NCBI RefSeq assembly: GCF_012927045.1
Contig: NZ_JABBFW010000037.1
Span: 1-46,843, forward strand
Origin: Azohydromonas caseinilytica
GTDB taxonomy: Bacteria > Pseudomonadota > Gammaproteobacteria > Burkholderiales > Burkholderiaceae_C
Direction of reading: 5' to 3'
Length of the DNA stretch: 46,843 bases
Both the position numbers and the translations under genes were made by a program. The notes under the pieces are model-generated. The model was not told the origin of the DNA and searched no databases. It saw only the letters and a list, made by a program, of their open reading frames with translations. Shown here in pieces: positions 33,374-41,908 of this stretch. Numbering within the stretch: the first letter of the stretch is position 1; each line of letters starts with the position of its first letter.

Positions 33374-34697
33374 GCGTGGGATCGGCAGCGCCGGCGCCTT
33401 GAGGCAGCAGGTGCGCGGCAAAGGGCGCGTCGGCAGGCAGCTGCAGTTGGCGGCGGCGCAGGCAGAAGGGCAGCACCCAGAGCCGCAGTTCCCGGCTCTC
33501 CGAGAACTGGAACACCGGCAGCGGCCGGTCGAAGCCCGGCGTGAGGGGATGGATCAGCACCACGTCGCCGCGCCCGCCCAGGTAGCCGTGCCCGTAGGCG
33601 TGCAGTTGGTAGAAGTCCGCCTGCGCCAGGCCGTACTTGCGCTTGGCATCGGCCCGGCCGGCATCGAGCAGCTTCCACTTGGTGTCGAGCACGATCCGGT
33701 CGGTGCCGCCTTCGCGGACCAGCAGGTCCGGCTGCAGCCGGAACCAGCGCTGCTCCCGGTGCTGGACCAGGTGGCGGCTGCGCGCCTGGGCTTTCAAGTG
33801 GCGCCGCGGCGCCAGCTGCCGCGCCAGGTGCTTGGCGACGAAGGCCTCGAACAGCGCTTCCATCGGGAACAGCAGCGAGGGCGCGTCGTGCGCTCCGGCG
33901 CCGGTCAGGGGCGAGGCCTCTTCCAGGATCAGGCGAGCCCAGGCCAGCGCGTCGGCGTAGTGGCCCATGCCGCGGTCCAGGCGCACGCGCTGGAAGTCGC
34001 GCGCCGGCTGCGCCGAGGGCGCGATGTCCGCGAACACGAAGCACAGCTCGCGCGCGAGCTTCTGGCTGGATTGCGTGGCCGACAGCGCCAGCACCCGGCG
34101 CAGCGCCGCATGGAGCAGGCGGTTCTCCGGCCGGTCGGGGGAGAACTCGTCGTGCGCGGTAAAGAAGCGGTCGGCCCGGCACAGGTTGTGGCGCAGCTGC
34201 TGCGCCATGAGCAGCTTGCCGCGCAGCGCCGGCAGGTTGTCCTCGCGCGTCACGTAGTCGCTGCGCAGGCCGCGCTTGACCACCCGCTCCACGGTCCCAA
34301 GGAACTCGGCGATGAACACCTCCAGCAGCGGCATGCGCCTGGCCGCGAGGTGCGCGCTGTCGGCGCGGATGTGCCTGAAGCCTTCCAGGCAGCGCAGCAT
34401 GTCGATCAGCAGCTCGCGCGCCTCGCCGGCATTGCCGCCCGGCGCCTTGCCCAGCTTGGGCAGCACCTCGATCTGGAAGCCGCCCGGGGCACGGATGACG
34501 CCGACATGGCTCGTCACCTGGATCGCCTCGCGGCCCCGGCGCAGCGCCGGCCGCAGCCAGGCGGCCTCGCCCTCCTGCGAGGCCCGCAGGCAGCGGGACT
34601 TCAGCCAATTGAAAACCTCGGCGGGCACTTCGGGGCCGCCCTGGCCCTCGCCTTCGCGGCAGAGGGCGTCGAACTCGAAAACAGTCAGGAGGTTCAT
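33363..34697 (-). CDS. mcrC: McrC-like 5-methylcytosine restriction subunit
   Basis: A 444-residue protein. It starts MNLLTVFEFDALC, as McrC proteins do (TVFEY), followed by a beta-rich N-terminal domain (HVGVIRAPGGFQIEVLPKLG). The C-terminal PD-(D/E)XK nuclease core shows LQPDLLVREGGTDRIVLDTKWK, with the catalytic Asp, Asp and Lys, and then QLHAYGHGYLGGRGDVVLIHP. With the GTPase McrB it forms a modification-dependent restriction complex that cleaves methylated DNA. The mcrB-like gene lies immediately upstream. A TTG at 34718 overlapping its stop by TTGA is an alternative start that would couple translation. I chose the ATG at 34697 because the domain starts there. Confidence 0.85.
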   Translation of the reverse strand: MNLLTVFEFDALCREGEGQGGPEVPAEVFNWLKSRCLRASQEGEAAWLRPALRRGREAIQVTSHVGVIRAPGGFQIEVLPKLGKAPGGNAGEARELLIDMLRCLEGFRHIRADSAHLAARRMPLLEVFIAEFLGTVERVVKRGLRSDYVTREDNLPALRGKLLMAQQLRHNLCRADRFFTAHDEFSPDRPENRLLHAALRRVLALSATQSSQKLARELCFVFADIAPSAQPARDFQRVRLDRGMGHYADALAWARLILEEASPLTGAGAHDAPSLLFPMEALFEAFVAKHLARQLAPRRHLKAQARSRHLVQHREQRWFRLQPDLLVREGGTDRIVLDTKWKLLDAGRADAKRKYGLAQADFYQLHAYGHGYLGGRGDVVLIHPLTPGFDRPLPVFQFSESRELRLWVLPFCLRRRQLQLPADAPFAAHLLPQGAGAADPTLSR

Positions 34698-34714
34698 GGC
34701 CGCGTGCCGGGCGC

Positions 34715-36139
34715 TCAAGGGGCCGTGGGGGCGTAGATGCCGATGTAGGCACGCGGTTTTCCAAAGGCCTCTGGCTGCAACGCATAGCGCGGCTTGGCGG
34801 CATAGCTTTCGAGACCATGGTTGTGGCCGAACAGCCCATCAAGGTCGCCCTCAGTCTCCTCGCTCGCGGTCACGAAGCAGGTGGCCGGATCGCGCTTCTG
34901 GTTGTCGGCCAGCACAAGGCGAATCTTCTGCCAGTCCTCGAAGAAATATTCCTCCAGCAGAGGCAAGATTTTTGCCTTGAATATTTCGCCGAGCGCTTTG
35001 AACCGCTTTTCGTCGTCTCCAATGTCGTTCAGCGGCGTGAAATAGGCATGGCCGATGGTGTGGTCGCGGTCATACAGCGCCTCGATGCGCTGATTCATGC
35101 GCTCCAGCATGAGGCGCACGTCGATGACCAGCTCGCCATGCCTGATTTTCAAATTGCTGAGCGGGGCGTCCGGTTCGGTGCTGGTATCAGGCATGCACGG
35201 CACGAACTCGAAACGCCGCCGCAGCGCGGTATCTAGCAGCGCCAGCGAACGGTCGGCCGTGTTCATGGTGCCGATGATGTCCACGTTGGGTGGCACGGAA
35301 AATGGCTCACCTGAATATGGGAGCGTGACCGTCACGGCATGTTCGGCACCCTCACGCTTGTCAACCTCAATAAGCGTGATCAGCTCGCCAAAAATCTTGC
35401 TGATGTTGCCGCGGTTGATTTCGTCGATGACCATGGCGAAGCGTTGGTGCGGTGCTTTTCGAGCGTCGGCACACAGCTTCTTGAAAACACCACCTCGAAT
35501 CTCGTAGCGGATTCCGTCTGCCTCGCTGCCGGTCTGAGCTTCCTCCTTGGTGCCCTCCTCATTCTGGTTCTTCAAGACCGGCCTGATGCCCTCAACGAAT
35601 TCCTCGTAGCCATAGGACTGGTGGAAGGTGACGAAGCTGTAGCGCTTCTGGTCCGTGCCGGCATCGGTGTAAATGGCTCTCAGCAGCTCGGGAAGCCGCC
35701 AAGTTTTCCCAGTCCCTGGAGGACCGTAATAAATGCGATTGGTGGGCACCGTCAATTGCGGCATCTCGCCTGCCTTTTTAGCCCAATCCTGCTTCTCTCC
35801 CTCATCTGCCTTTTCCGAAAGATCCGCTTCGCTCCCTAAGGTAATCAGGAACCTTAATTGCTCAAGACTCATGTCAAAATAAGGCTGCAAAAAAGTTCTT
35901 TCGTACTCCCCAAGATCGCCATCAGGGACTCGCCAAAACGTAGAATTTCCACTGGGAGACCATTTTTTCCGATGTTCTTTATATGGCTTATTATGAGTCG
36001 CAAGTTTTAACACCCGATATTTTCTCTGAACCCAATTGCTACCCTTTTTGCTGACAGCAACATCGGACACAAACTGACCAATTAACTGCGGCCTATTGCC
36101 ATAACAGAGATGAAAAAGCGTGCCCGGACCAGCATTCAA
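34715..36139 (-). CDS. mcrB: McrB-like AAA+ GTPase, N-terminal part frameshifted
   Basis: A 474-residue protein as read from TTG 36139. The AAA+ core has Walker A YYGPPGTGKTW (about 139-149), a Walker B-like region FAMVIDEINRGNISKIFGEL and the McrB signature NVDIIGTMNTADRSLALLD, followed by ALRRRF. It would be the GTP-hydrolysing translocase partner of McrC. The first ~100 residues (TLFHLCYGNRPQLIGQFVSD) look like the second half of an EVE-type modified-base reader domain. The first half is present upstream in another frame (36136-36276), so the annotated start is almost certainly not the ancestral one. The sequence is less GC-rich than its neighbours, consistent with acquired defence genes. 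Confidence 0.8.
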   Translation of the reverse strand: MNAGPGTLFHLCYGNRPQLIGQFVSDVAVSKKGSNWVQRKYRVLKLATHNKPYKEHRKKWSPSGNSTFWRVPDGDLGEYERTFLQPYFDMSLEQLRFLITLGSEADLSEKADEGEKQDWAKKAGEMPQLTVPTNRIYYGPPGTGKTWRLPELLRAIYTDAGTDQKRYSFVTFHQSYGYEEFVEGIRPVLKNQNEEGTKEEAQTGSEADGIRYEIRGGVFKKLCADARKAPHQRFAMVIDEINRGNISKIFGELITLIEVDKREGAEHAVTVTLPYSGEPFSVPPNVDIIGTMNTADRSLALLDTALRRRFEFVPCMPDTSTEPDAPLSNLKIRHGELVIDVRLMLERMNQRIEALYDRDHTIGHAYFTPLNDIGDDEKRFKALGEIFKAKILPLLEEYFFEDWQKIRLVLADNQKRDPATCFVTASEETEGDLDGLFGHNHGLESYAAKPRYALQPEAFGKPRAYIGIYAPTAP

Positions 36140-36276
36140 AAAATTGGACCCCTGGTTAAAACCAGTTTTTTACCCATCACCGCCAATTTTTTGACCAGGT
36201 ATTCTCTTCGCTCCGCGGCAGTAAATCCGCTACCATGAGAAAGCTTCCAAATTTCGAGTTTATTTTCAGGTATTTC
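36136..36276 (-). pseudogene. Out-of-frame first half of the McrB N-terminal domain
   Basis: On the minus strand this frame reads ENKLEIWKLSHGSGFTAAER, then EYLVKKLAVMGKK, then a frame-shifted tail to TGA 36138-36136. The I-W-K-x-S-H-G-x-G-x-F opening is how EVE-like N-terminal domains of McrB-type proteins start. In the mcrB frame the sequence after the run is KTGFNQGSNFLNAGPGTLFH, which continues the domain. Joining the two frames needs one extra base in the A6 run (T6 at 36166-36171 on the plus strand). No ATG, GTG or TTG precedes the IWK segment in this frame; only ATT at 36252 or ATA could start it. Confidence 0.6.
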
Positions 36277-36429
36277 TTAGACTCCCTCCACATCCGTCCC
36301 ATGCTCCGCCAGCCAATGCTTGCGGAGTAACAAATCCGGCATCGCCCGCTCCACCCGCAGCCAGAAATCCGGCGCCTGGTGCGGTTCGTGCCAATGCACC
36401 ACCACGTATTCGGCACCGCGAGCCGCGAA
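36277..36429 (-). pseudogene. Unidentified 50-codon gene fragment
   Basis: Between a TGA (36432-36430) and a TAA (36279-36277) the minus strand encodes 50 residues that look like genuine protein: GAEYVVVHWHEPHQAPDFWL, then RVERAMPDLLLRKHWLAEHG. A GTG-led version of about 42 residues is possible. It lies between the DUF1016 nuclease gene and the frameshifted mcrB gene, in the same strand order. I recognise no family. It could be the 3' end of a gene deleted when the defence genes were inserted. Confidence 0.35.
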
Positions 36430-36469
36430 TCAAGCCCAGCGGAGGATTCCAGCGCCGACAGCGGCCACA

Positions 36470-37579
36470 TCAACCCCGTTCCGGGTCGTCCTTCGGCTCG
36501 TCGATCGCTCCGGCCAGTTCCTGCTCGATCTGTTCGATGCTGGGCAGCCCGGTCTGCAGCGTTTCAGGCAGCGACGCCACCAGCTGGTATTCGGCGATGC
36601 CCATGGGCTGGCTGCTATCACGCAGCGCGTACTCGGCCACCACCTTGTTCCTGCTCTTGCACAGCAGCAGCCCGATGGTCGGCGCGTCGTGCTCGCTCTT
36701 GAGCTGGGCGTCCACGGCCGTAAGGTAGAAGCCGAGCTGCCCCACCTGCTCGGGTCTGAACTTGCCCGCCTTGAGCTCGATCACCACGTAGCGGCGCAGC
36801 TTCAGGTGATAGAAGAGCAGGTCGATGAAGAAGTCCTCGCCGCCGACCTCCAGCGGCACCTGCCGGCCGACGAAGGCAAAGCCGGCGCCCAGCTCCAGCA
36901 GGAAGCGGGTGACGTGCTTGATCAGCGCGTCCTCCACCTCGCGCTCCTGCGCTTCTTCGGTCAGGCCCAGGAAGTCAAGGCGGTAGGGGTCCTTCAGCGA
37001 TTCGCGCGCCAGGTCGGAGTCGGGTTTAGGCAAGCGCTGCTCGAAGTTCGTGACCGCTTGGCCGGAACGGCCTCGCGCATCCAGTTCGATCTGGATGGCC
37101 AGCACGTTGCGCGACCAGGTGTGCTCAATGGCCTTGGCGGCGTACCAGCGGCGCTCTTCGTGGGTCTTCAGCTTGTCCAGCAATGTCAGCTGGTGATACC
37201 AAGGCAATTGTGCAAGCACCCCTTGCACAAATTCAGGCTCGGGCCAGGCCTGGGCGAAGGCGCGCATGTATTTCAAGTTGCGCGGTGAAAAGCCCTTCAT
37301 GTCCGGAAAGGCTGTGCGCAGGTCGTGGGCCAGGCGCTCGATCACCTTGGCGCCCCAGCCCTCACGCGCCTGCCGCTGCAGGATGTCGCGGCCGATATGC
37401 CAGTACAGCAGCACCAGTTCCCGGTTCACCGCCAGCGCCGCACGCTGCTGTGCGGCGTGGATGCGGTTTTTCAGCTCCGCAAGCCATTCGGCATAGCCGC
37501 CGGGCGGTGGAGTGAGCGAAACGGGGGATCGATCAGCAGTCACGGGCAGCCGTCCGGCGTTCGGCAGGGAAGCCGCCAT
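36470..37579 (-). CDS. DUF1016 / YhcG-type PD-(D/E)XK nuclease
   Basis: A 369-residue protein. The N-terminal DUF1016 domain (about 30-190) shows LLYWHIGRDILQRQAREGWGAKVIERLAHDL, FPDMKGFSPRNLKYMRAFA and LPWYHQLTLLDKLK. The C-terminal YhcG nuclease domain shows FAFVGRQVPLEVGGEDFFIDLLFYHLKLRRYVVIELKAGKF, with Glu, Asp and the E-x-K triad, then GLLLCKSRNKVVAEYAL. YhcG-type proteins are predicted endonucleases often found with restriction systems, and this one sits beside McrBC. The ATG at 37579 is the first in frame; about 25 low-complexity residues precede the domain. A modest role in genome defence is inferred from context. Confidence 0.85.
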   Translation of the reverse strand: MAASLPNAGRLPVTADRSPVSLTPPPGGYAEWLAELKNRIHAAQQRAALAVNRELVLLYWHIGRDILQRQAREGWGAKVIERLAHDLRTAFPDMKGFSPRNLKYMRAFAQAWPEPEFVQGVLAQLPWYHQLTLLDKLKTHEERRWYAAKAIEHTWSRNVLAIQIELDARGRSGQAVTNFEQRLPKPDSDLARESLKDPYRLDFLGLTEEAQEREVEDALIKHVTRFLLELGAGFAFVGRQVPLEVGGEDFFIDLLFYHLKLRRYVVIELKAGKFRPEQVGQLGFYLTAVDAQLKSEHDAPTIGLLLCKSRNKVVAEYALRDSSQPMGIAEYQLVASLPETLQTGLPSIEQIEQELAGAIDEPKDDPERG

Positions 37580-37636
37580 TGTTCCTCACTGACCCGCCCA
37601 ACCCATGCCATCCCTGCGGCGCAGCAAGACGTCGCC

Positions 37637-38638
37637 CTACTCCCCCACCAGCCCCGCCTGCCGCACCACCTCGCCCCACTTGCGCTGCTCGGCGGCGATG
37701 AAGGTGCGGAAGGCGGCTTCGTTCATCTCCAGCAACGGGATCTCGCCCGTGGCGATGAAGGGGCTCATCACCTCGGGGTCGGTGAGCACCACGTGCAGGG
37801 CGGCGGCCAGCTTGCGCATCACCGCCTCGGGCGTGCCCGTGCGCACGCCGATGCCCGACCAGCTGGTCGCCTCGGCCCCGCGCCAGCCGGCCTCGGCGAT
37901 GGCGGGCACCTCGGGCAGCAGCGCCAGGCGGCGGCGCCCCAACGTCACCAGCGGGCGCAGCCGCCCGGCGTCGAGGTGCGGCTTGAGCGGCAGCACGTAA
38001 TCGAACACGGCATCGAGGCGTCCGCCCAGCAGGTCCTGCAGCGCCGCCGCCGAGCCCTTGTAGGGCACCTGCAGGAACTTCACGCCCGACTCGCGCGCCA
38101 GCAGCATGCCGGCCAGGTGCGTGCTCGTGCCCGGGGCGGAGGAGCCGACGTTGAGCTGGCCAGGGCGCCGGCGCGCCGCCTCCAGGAAGTCGGCCAGCGT
38201 GCGGTACGGGCTGGCAGCATCGACCACCAGCAGTGCGGAGGACTGCAGCAGCCCGTGCACGGGAATGAAGTCGCGCAGCGGGTCGTAGCGCAGCTGGCGG
38301 TACAGCGCCGGGTTCACCGCCATCGGGCCGGTGGAGATATAGAGCAGCGTGTAGCCGTCGGCCGGCAGCCGCGCGGCCAGCTCGGTGCCCAGCGAGCCGG
38401 CCACGCCGGGATGGTTCTCGACGATGACGGGCTGTCCAAGCTGCCGCCCCAGCGCCGCGGCCACCGCGCGCGACACCAGGTCCGTCACCCCGCCGGGCGG
38501 GAAGGGCACGATCCAGGTGATGGGTTTCATGGGCCACTCCTCTGCCATGGCGGGTGCTGCATGAAGCAGCGACATCACGAGCACCGCGGCAAGCCATCGA
38601 CGCATTCCGGCCCTCTGCGCTTCCTGGCGACGGCGCAT
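37637..38638 (-). CDS. Tripartite tricarboxylate transporter (Bug/TctC) receptor
   Basis: A 333-residue periplasmic solute-binding protein. The signal peptide (MRRWLAAVLVMSLLHAAPAMA after an 11-residue lead) is followed by the Bug-family opening WPMKPITWIVPFPPGGVTDLVSR. Family blocks QPVIVENHPGVAGSLGTELAARLPADGYTLLY, LNVGSSAPGTSTHLAGMLLA and LQVPYKGSAAALQDLLGG follow. Such proteins bind carboxylates and are abundant in Burkholderiales, often without cognate membrane subunits, as here. The start at 38638 has GAGGA 6 bases upstream. It is divergent to the MarR gene 140 bases away, which may regulate it. Confidence 0.9.
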   Translation of the reverse strand: MRRRQEAQRAGMRRWLAAVLVMSLLHAAPAMAEEWPMKPITWIVPFPPGGVTDLVSRAVAAALGRQLGQPVIVENHPGVAGSLGTELAARLPADGYTLLYISTGPMAVNPALYRQLRYDPLRDFIPVHGLLQSSALLVVDAASPYRTLADFLEAARRRPGQLNVGSSAPGTSTHLAGMLLARESGVKFLQVPYKGSAAALQDLLGGRLDAVFDYVLPLKPHLDAGRLRPLVTLGRRRLALLPEVPAIAEAGWRGAEATSWSGIGVRTGTPEAVMRKLAAALHVVLTDPEVMSPFIATGEIPLLEMNEAAFRTFIAAEQRKWGEVVRQAGLVGE

Positions 38639-38778
38639 GGTAGTCCTCGGAACACCCCGGGCAGCGCGCCGAGGCCCTGCCCGGAGAGCGCCCGGGTAAC
38701 CGCCGGTATCGCCTTGGCCGGGACCGCGACGGCGTGCCGCGCGGCCGCCCTGCCGACCCCCCTGGCTACACTCCCCCG

Positions 38779-39252
38779 ATGCCCCCCCGCCACGACACCG
38801 AGAAGAAGACTCCGGGCATCGATCAGAGCTGTCTCCAGCACCTGCTGGGCTACCAGATCGCCCGGGCCGACATCACCACCCGCCGCGCCTTCAGCGAGCA
38901 CATCGGCAAGCCGCTGGAGCTCAGTCCCGTGGAGTTCAGCTGCCTGGTGCTGCTGGCCTTCAACCCCGGCGCCACGCCCAAGCAGCTCGCCACCGCGCTG
39001 GCCATGGTCGCGCCGGCCGTGACGGTGCTGCTGGACCGGCTGGACAAGCGCGGGCTCATCGAGCGCGTGCGCAGCGACAGCGACCGCCGCGCCCAGCACG
39101 TGACGCTCACTCCCGCGGGCACCGAGCTCGCGCTCAAGGCGCATGCGCAGTCGCTGGACATGGAGCGCGAGGTGGTCACCGCGCTGAGCGCGGCCGAGCG
39201 CGCCATCCTGGTCGAGCTGCTGCAGAAGGTGGCCCGCGCGGCGCAGCCCTGA
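38779..39252 (+). CDS. MarR family transcriptional regulator
   Basis: A 157-residue winged-helix repressor. The recognition region reads LSPVEFSCLVLLAFNPGATPKQLATALAMVAPAVTVLLDRLDKRGLIERVRSDSDRRAQHVTLT, including the MarR wing D-x-R-x-x-x-V-x-L-T. Flanking helices would form the dimer. The ATG at 38779 is chosen; a longer frame from 38734 adds a Pro-rich lead with no ribosome site. It is divergent to the Bug receptor gene. The ligand is unknown. Confidence 0.9.
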   Translation: MPPRHDTEKKTPGIDQSCLQHLLGYQIARADITTRRAFSEHIGKPLELSPVEFSCLVLLAFNPGATPKQLATALAMVAPAVTVLLDRLDKRGLIERVRSDSDRRAQHVTLTPAGTELALKAHAQSLDMEREVVTALSAAERAILVELLQKVARAAQP

Positions 39253-39375
39253 GGCCCGCGCCGGGCCGCGGCCGATGCGCGCCGGCTTGAGGCCGCTCAA
39301 GACACGCCGGGCGCCGGCTGCGCACCATCGGCGCCTGCGGCGCGCTGCGCCGTCGTCTCCCCGAAGAAGTACCCC

Positions 39376-39990
39376 ATGCACTCCCCCTCCCGTGCCCTGC
39401 TCATGCACCGCCATCGCGACGACCTGATGGCGCTGCTGACCGGGGCCCTGTTCCTCTCGCTCGGCCTGGTGCTGTTCCGCAAGGTCGGGCTGCTCACCGG
39501 CGGCACCGCGGGCCTGGCTTTCCTTGGGCACTACGCCTCGGGCTGGTCCTTCGGCACCTGGTTCTTCGTCATCAACCTGCCCTTCTACGCGCTGGCCTGG
39601 CAGCGCAAGGGCGCGGAGTTCACGCTCAAGACGCTGGTGTCCGTCAGCGCCATCTCGGTGCTCAGCGACTGGCTGCCGCGCTGGATAGCCATCGCGCACG
39701 TCGAGCCGCTGTACGCCGCGGTGATGGGCGGCACGCTCATGGGCTGCGGCATGCTGGTGCTGTTCCGCCACCAGGCCAGCGTGGGCGGGCTGGGCATCCT
39801 GGCGCTGGTGCTGCAGGAGCGCGGCAAGGTCAACGCCGGCACCTTCCAGATGGCGGTGGACGCGCTCATCGTGCTGGCCGCGCTGGCGGTGGCCGACCTG
39901 CGGCAGGTGGCGCTGTCCATCCTGGGCGCCGTGATGTTGAACCTGGTGCTGGCGCTCAACCACCGGCCCGGGCGCTACATGGCGGCCTGA
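39376..39990 (+). CDS. YitT family membrane protein
   Basis: A 204-residue integral membrane protein with about five helices. The family blocks are LGLVLFRKVGLLTGGTAGLAFLGHY, FGTWFFVINLPFYALAWQRKG and EPLYAAVMGGTLMGCGMLVLFRHQASVGGLGILAL, the last with the Gly-rich repeat typical of YitT/YczE-like proteins. The C-terminal DUF2179 domain found in Gram-positive members is absent, as usual in proteobacteria. The function is unknown; a transport role is suspected for the family. The start ATG follows a weak purine-rich site. Confidence 0.85.
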   Translation: MHSPSRALLMHRHRDDLMALLTGALFLSLGLVLFRKVGLLTGGTAGLAFLGHYASGWSFGTWFFVINLPFYALAWQRKGAEFTLKTLVSVSAISVLSDWLPRWIAIAHVEPLYAAVMGGTLMGCGMLVLFRHQASVGGLGILALVLQERGKVNAGTFQMAVDALIVLAALAVADLRQVALSILGAVMLNLVLALNHRPGRYMAA

Positions 39991-40017
39991 GGCGCGGCGC
40001 TTGCCCACGCGCCGGGC

Positions 40018-40338
40018 ATGAAGTACCCGGTGACGCCCGACGGCCGCTACTTCGTGGTGCGCGGCCGGTTGTGGCGCTGCACGAACCCGAAGCTCGACGC
40101 GGCCGAGCGGCTGCGCCTCACCCGCGAGCTGATGCAGGCGCGCAGCGCCGTGCGCCGTGCCCTGCGCGACGCGGACCCGGCCGCGCTGGCGCAGGCCCGC
40201 GCGCGGGTGCACGCCGCCAAGGTGGCATTGGGCGAGCGCGGACCGGTGTGGTGGGACGACGGCGCGCCGGACTACAACCGGCGCCTGGCGCGGAACACGC
40301 CGTACCGCGACTGGTACGCGGCGCTGGACTCGGCGTAA
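40018..40338 (+). CDS. Conserved-looking hypothetical protein, 106 residues
   Basis: A small basic soluble protein that starts MKYPVTPDGRYFVVRGRLWR, has an Arg/Ala-rich helical middle (about 30-70) and ends GPVWWDDGAPDYNRRLARNTPYRDWYAAL. Short proteins with this opening and Trp/Asp end are frequent uncharacterised genes in proteobacteria; I know no function. It begins 27 bases after the yitT-like stop on the same strand and is probably cotranscribed. No clear ribosome site is visible. Confidence 0.7.
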   Translation: MKYPVTPDGRYFVVRGRLWRCTNPKLDAAERLRLTRELMQARSAVRRALRDADPAALAQARARVHAAKVALGERGPVWWDDGAPDYNRRLARNTPYRDWYAALDSA

Positions 40339-40362
40339 CGCCGCTGCCCCGCAACAGCGGCC

Positions 40363-41541
40363 TCAGCCCCCTCCGCTGGCCGCCAGCAGGTCATCACTGT
40401 GGCTGGACACCAGCGAGGGACGGCCGACGACGAGCGGGTCCACCGAGCCGATGGCGTCCACCGACTTCTGCGCGTAGGGCAGGCGGTGCAGCAGGTAGCG
40501 CATGGCGTTCAGGCGCGCGCGCTTCTTGCAGTCGGACTTGATGACGGTCCAGGGCGCGTCCGAGGTGTCGCAGTGCAGGAACATCGCCTCCTTGGCGCGG
40601 GTGTAGTCGTCCCACTTGTCCAGCGAGGCCATGTCGATGGGGCTGAGCTTCCACTGCTTGAGCGGGTGCGCCTGGCGCTCCTTGAAGCGCCGGCGCTGCT
40701 CGGCGCGGCTGACCGAGAACCAGAACTTGAACAGGTGCACGCCCGAGCGCACCAGGTGGCGCTCGAACTCGGGCGTCTGGCGCATGAACTCGTCGTACTC
40801 CTGGTCGGAACAGAAGCCCATCACGCGCTCGACGCCGGCGCGGTTGTACCAGCTGCGGTCGAACAGCACGATCTCGCCGCGCGTGGGCAGGTGCTGGATG
40901 TAGCGCTGGAAGTACCACTGGCCGCGCTCGAGATCGCTGGGCTTCTCCAGCGCCACCACGCGTGCGCCGCGCGGATTGAGGTGCTCCATGAAGCGCTTGA
41001 TGGTGCCGCCCTTGCCCGCGGCGTCGCGGCCCTCGAACAGCACCACCACGCGCTGGCCCGTCTCCTTGACCCAGGCCTGCAGCTTGAGCAGCTCGACCTG
41101 CAGCCGGTACTTCTGCTTCTCGTAGCTCTTGCGCGAGAGCAGGTTCTTGTACGGGTACTTGCCCTCGCGCCAGCCGGAGGACAGCTCGGTGTCGGGATCG
41201 GTGTCCTCGTGCAGCGCGCCTCCGCGCGCCAGCAGCGCCTGGCGCAGCGCCTTCACCTCGTCGGGCGAGGCGCCGTCGAGGAAGGCGCGCAGTTGCTCAT
41301 GCAACGAGGCGGGCGAGGCGCCCTCGGCGCCGCGCGCCAGCAGGTCCTGCAGCACCATGGCCTGCACCGTGCCGGCCGCGGAGCTGCCACGCTCGACCAT
41401 GTCGTTCTCGATGCCGCGCGCCGTGAGCGCCGCGACCGTGTCGCCGGCCTCGACCGGGCGTGGCCGCGCCGTACCATTGCGGCGGCGACTTCCGTTGTGC
41501 GGGCTGGCCGGCGGGGCTTCGGCGACGTCGTGTTCGGTCAT
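40363..41541 (-). CDS. ppk2: Polyphosphate kinase 2
   Basis: A 392-residue PPK2 enzyme that transfers phosphate between polyphosphate and nucleotides. The catalytic domain (about 130-370) has Walker A VVLFEGRDAAGKGGTIKRF, the lid region GQWYFQRYIQHLPTRGEIVLFDRSWYNRAGVERVMGF with the D-R-S-W-Y-N-R motif, and EFERHLVRSGVHLFKFWFSVS. KYPYKNLLSRKSYEKQKYRLQVELLKLQ just before it is the class I opening. The N-terminal ~120 residues are a variable extension found in some PPK2 proteins. The ATG at 41541 is preceded by AAGGA, and the upstream frame is shadow. Confidence 0.92.
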   Translation of the reverse strand: MTEHDVAEAPPASPHNGSRRRNGTARPRPVEAGDTVAALTARGIENDMVERGSSAAGTVQAMVLQDLLARGAEGASPASLHEQLRAFLDGASPDEVKALRQALLARGGALHEDTDPDTELSSGWREGKYPYKNLLSRKSYEKQKYRLQVELLKLQAWVKETGQRVVVLFEGRDAAGKGGTIKRFMEHLNPRGARVVALEKPSDLERGQWYFQRYIQHLPTRGEIVLFDRSWYNRAGVERVMGFCSDQEYDEFMRQTPEFERHLVRSGVHLFKFWFSVSRAEQRRRFKERQAHPLKQWKLSPIDMASLDKWDDYTRAKEAMFLHCDTSDAPWTVIKSDCKKRARLNAMRYLLHRLPYAQKSVDAIGSVDPLVVGRPSLVSSHSDDLLAASGGG

Positions 41542-41908
41542 GGGCGGGAGTCCTTGTTGTTCGTCATGGACCTGACATCTTCGTCCCGCCCCCCGCACGC
41601 ACCTTTGAGGCCAGTCAAGGCGGCCCGGCAGCAGCCCGTACAGGCCCAGGTGCGACAGGCCCTGGCGCACGCCCTTCCGGTTGAGGGAAGGCGACAGCCC
41701 GTTGCGCCGCCGTCGGAGAACACGTCCTGGAAGTCGTGGAGGGCGTAACGGGTGCCGGACTCCGGCATGGCCACCATGTCCAGCGGCCCGGGGTTCCCGG
41801 CCGGCGCGCCGCGGCAGCCCGTGAGCCTCCAGTGGCCCGCGGGGGACCGGCCGGCCGCGAAGTCCGGCAGGTCAGGGCTTGGCGCCGGGGTCGGCCGGCC
41901 TGCGCGGC
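41542..41908. other. 367-base gap between ppk2 and aroK-like genes
   Basis: No supported gene. A minus-strand open frame (about 41777-41690) starts MVAMPESGTRYALHDFQDVF and is then lost in low-complexity sequence; it may be a worn fragment but matches nothing I recognise. The gap must contain the ppk2 promoter. No hairpin with a T-run was found. Confidence 0.4.

Noticed and set aside
41538-41777. A 79-residue gene upstream of ppk2
   Set aside because: Only the first ~25 residues look protein-like and the rest is Cys/Arg shadow sequence; no ribosome site or family was recognised.
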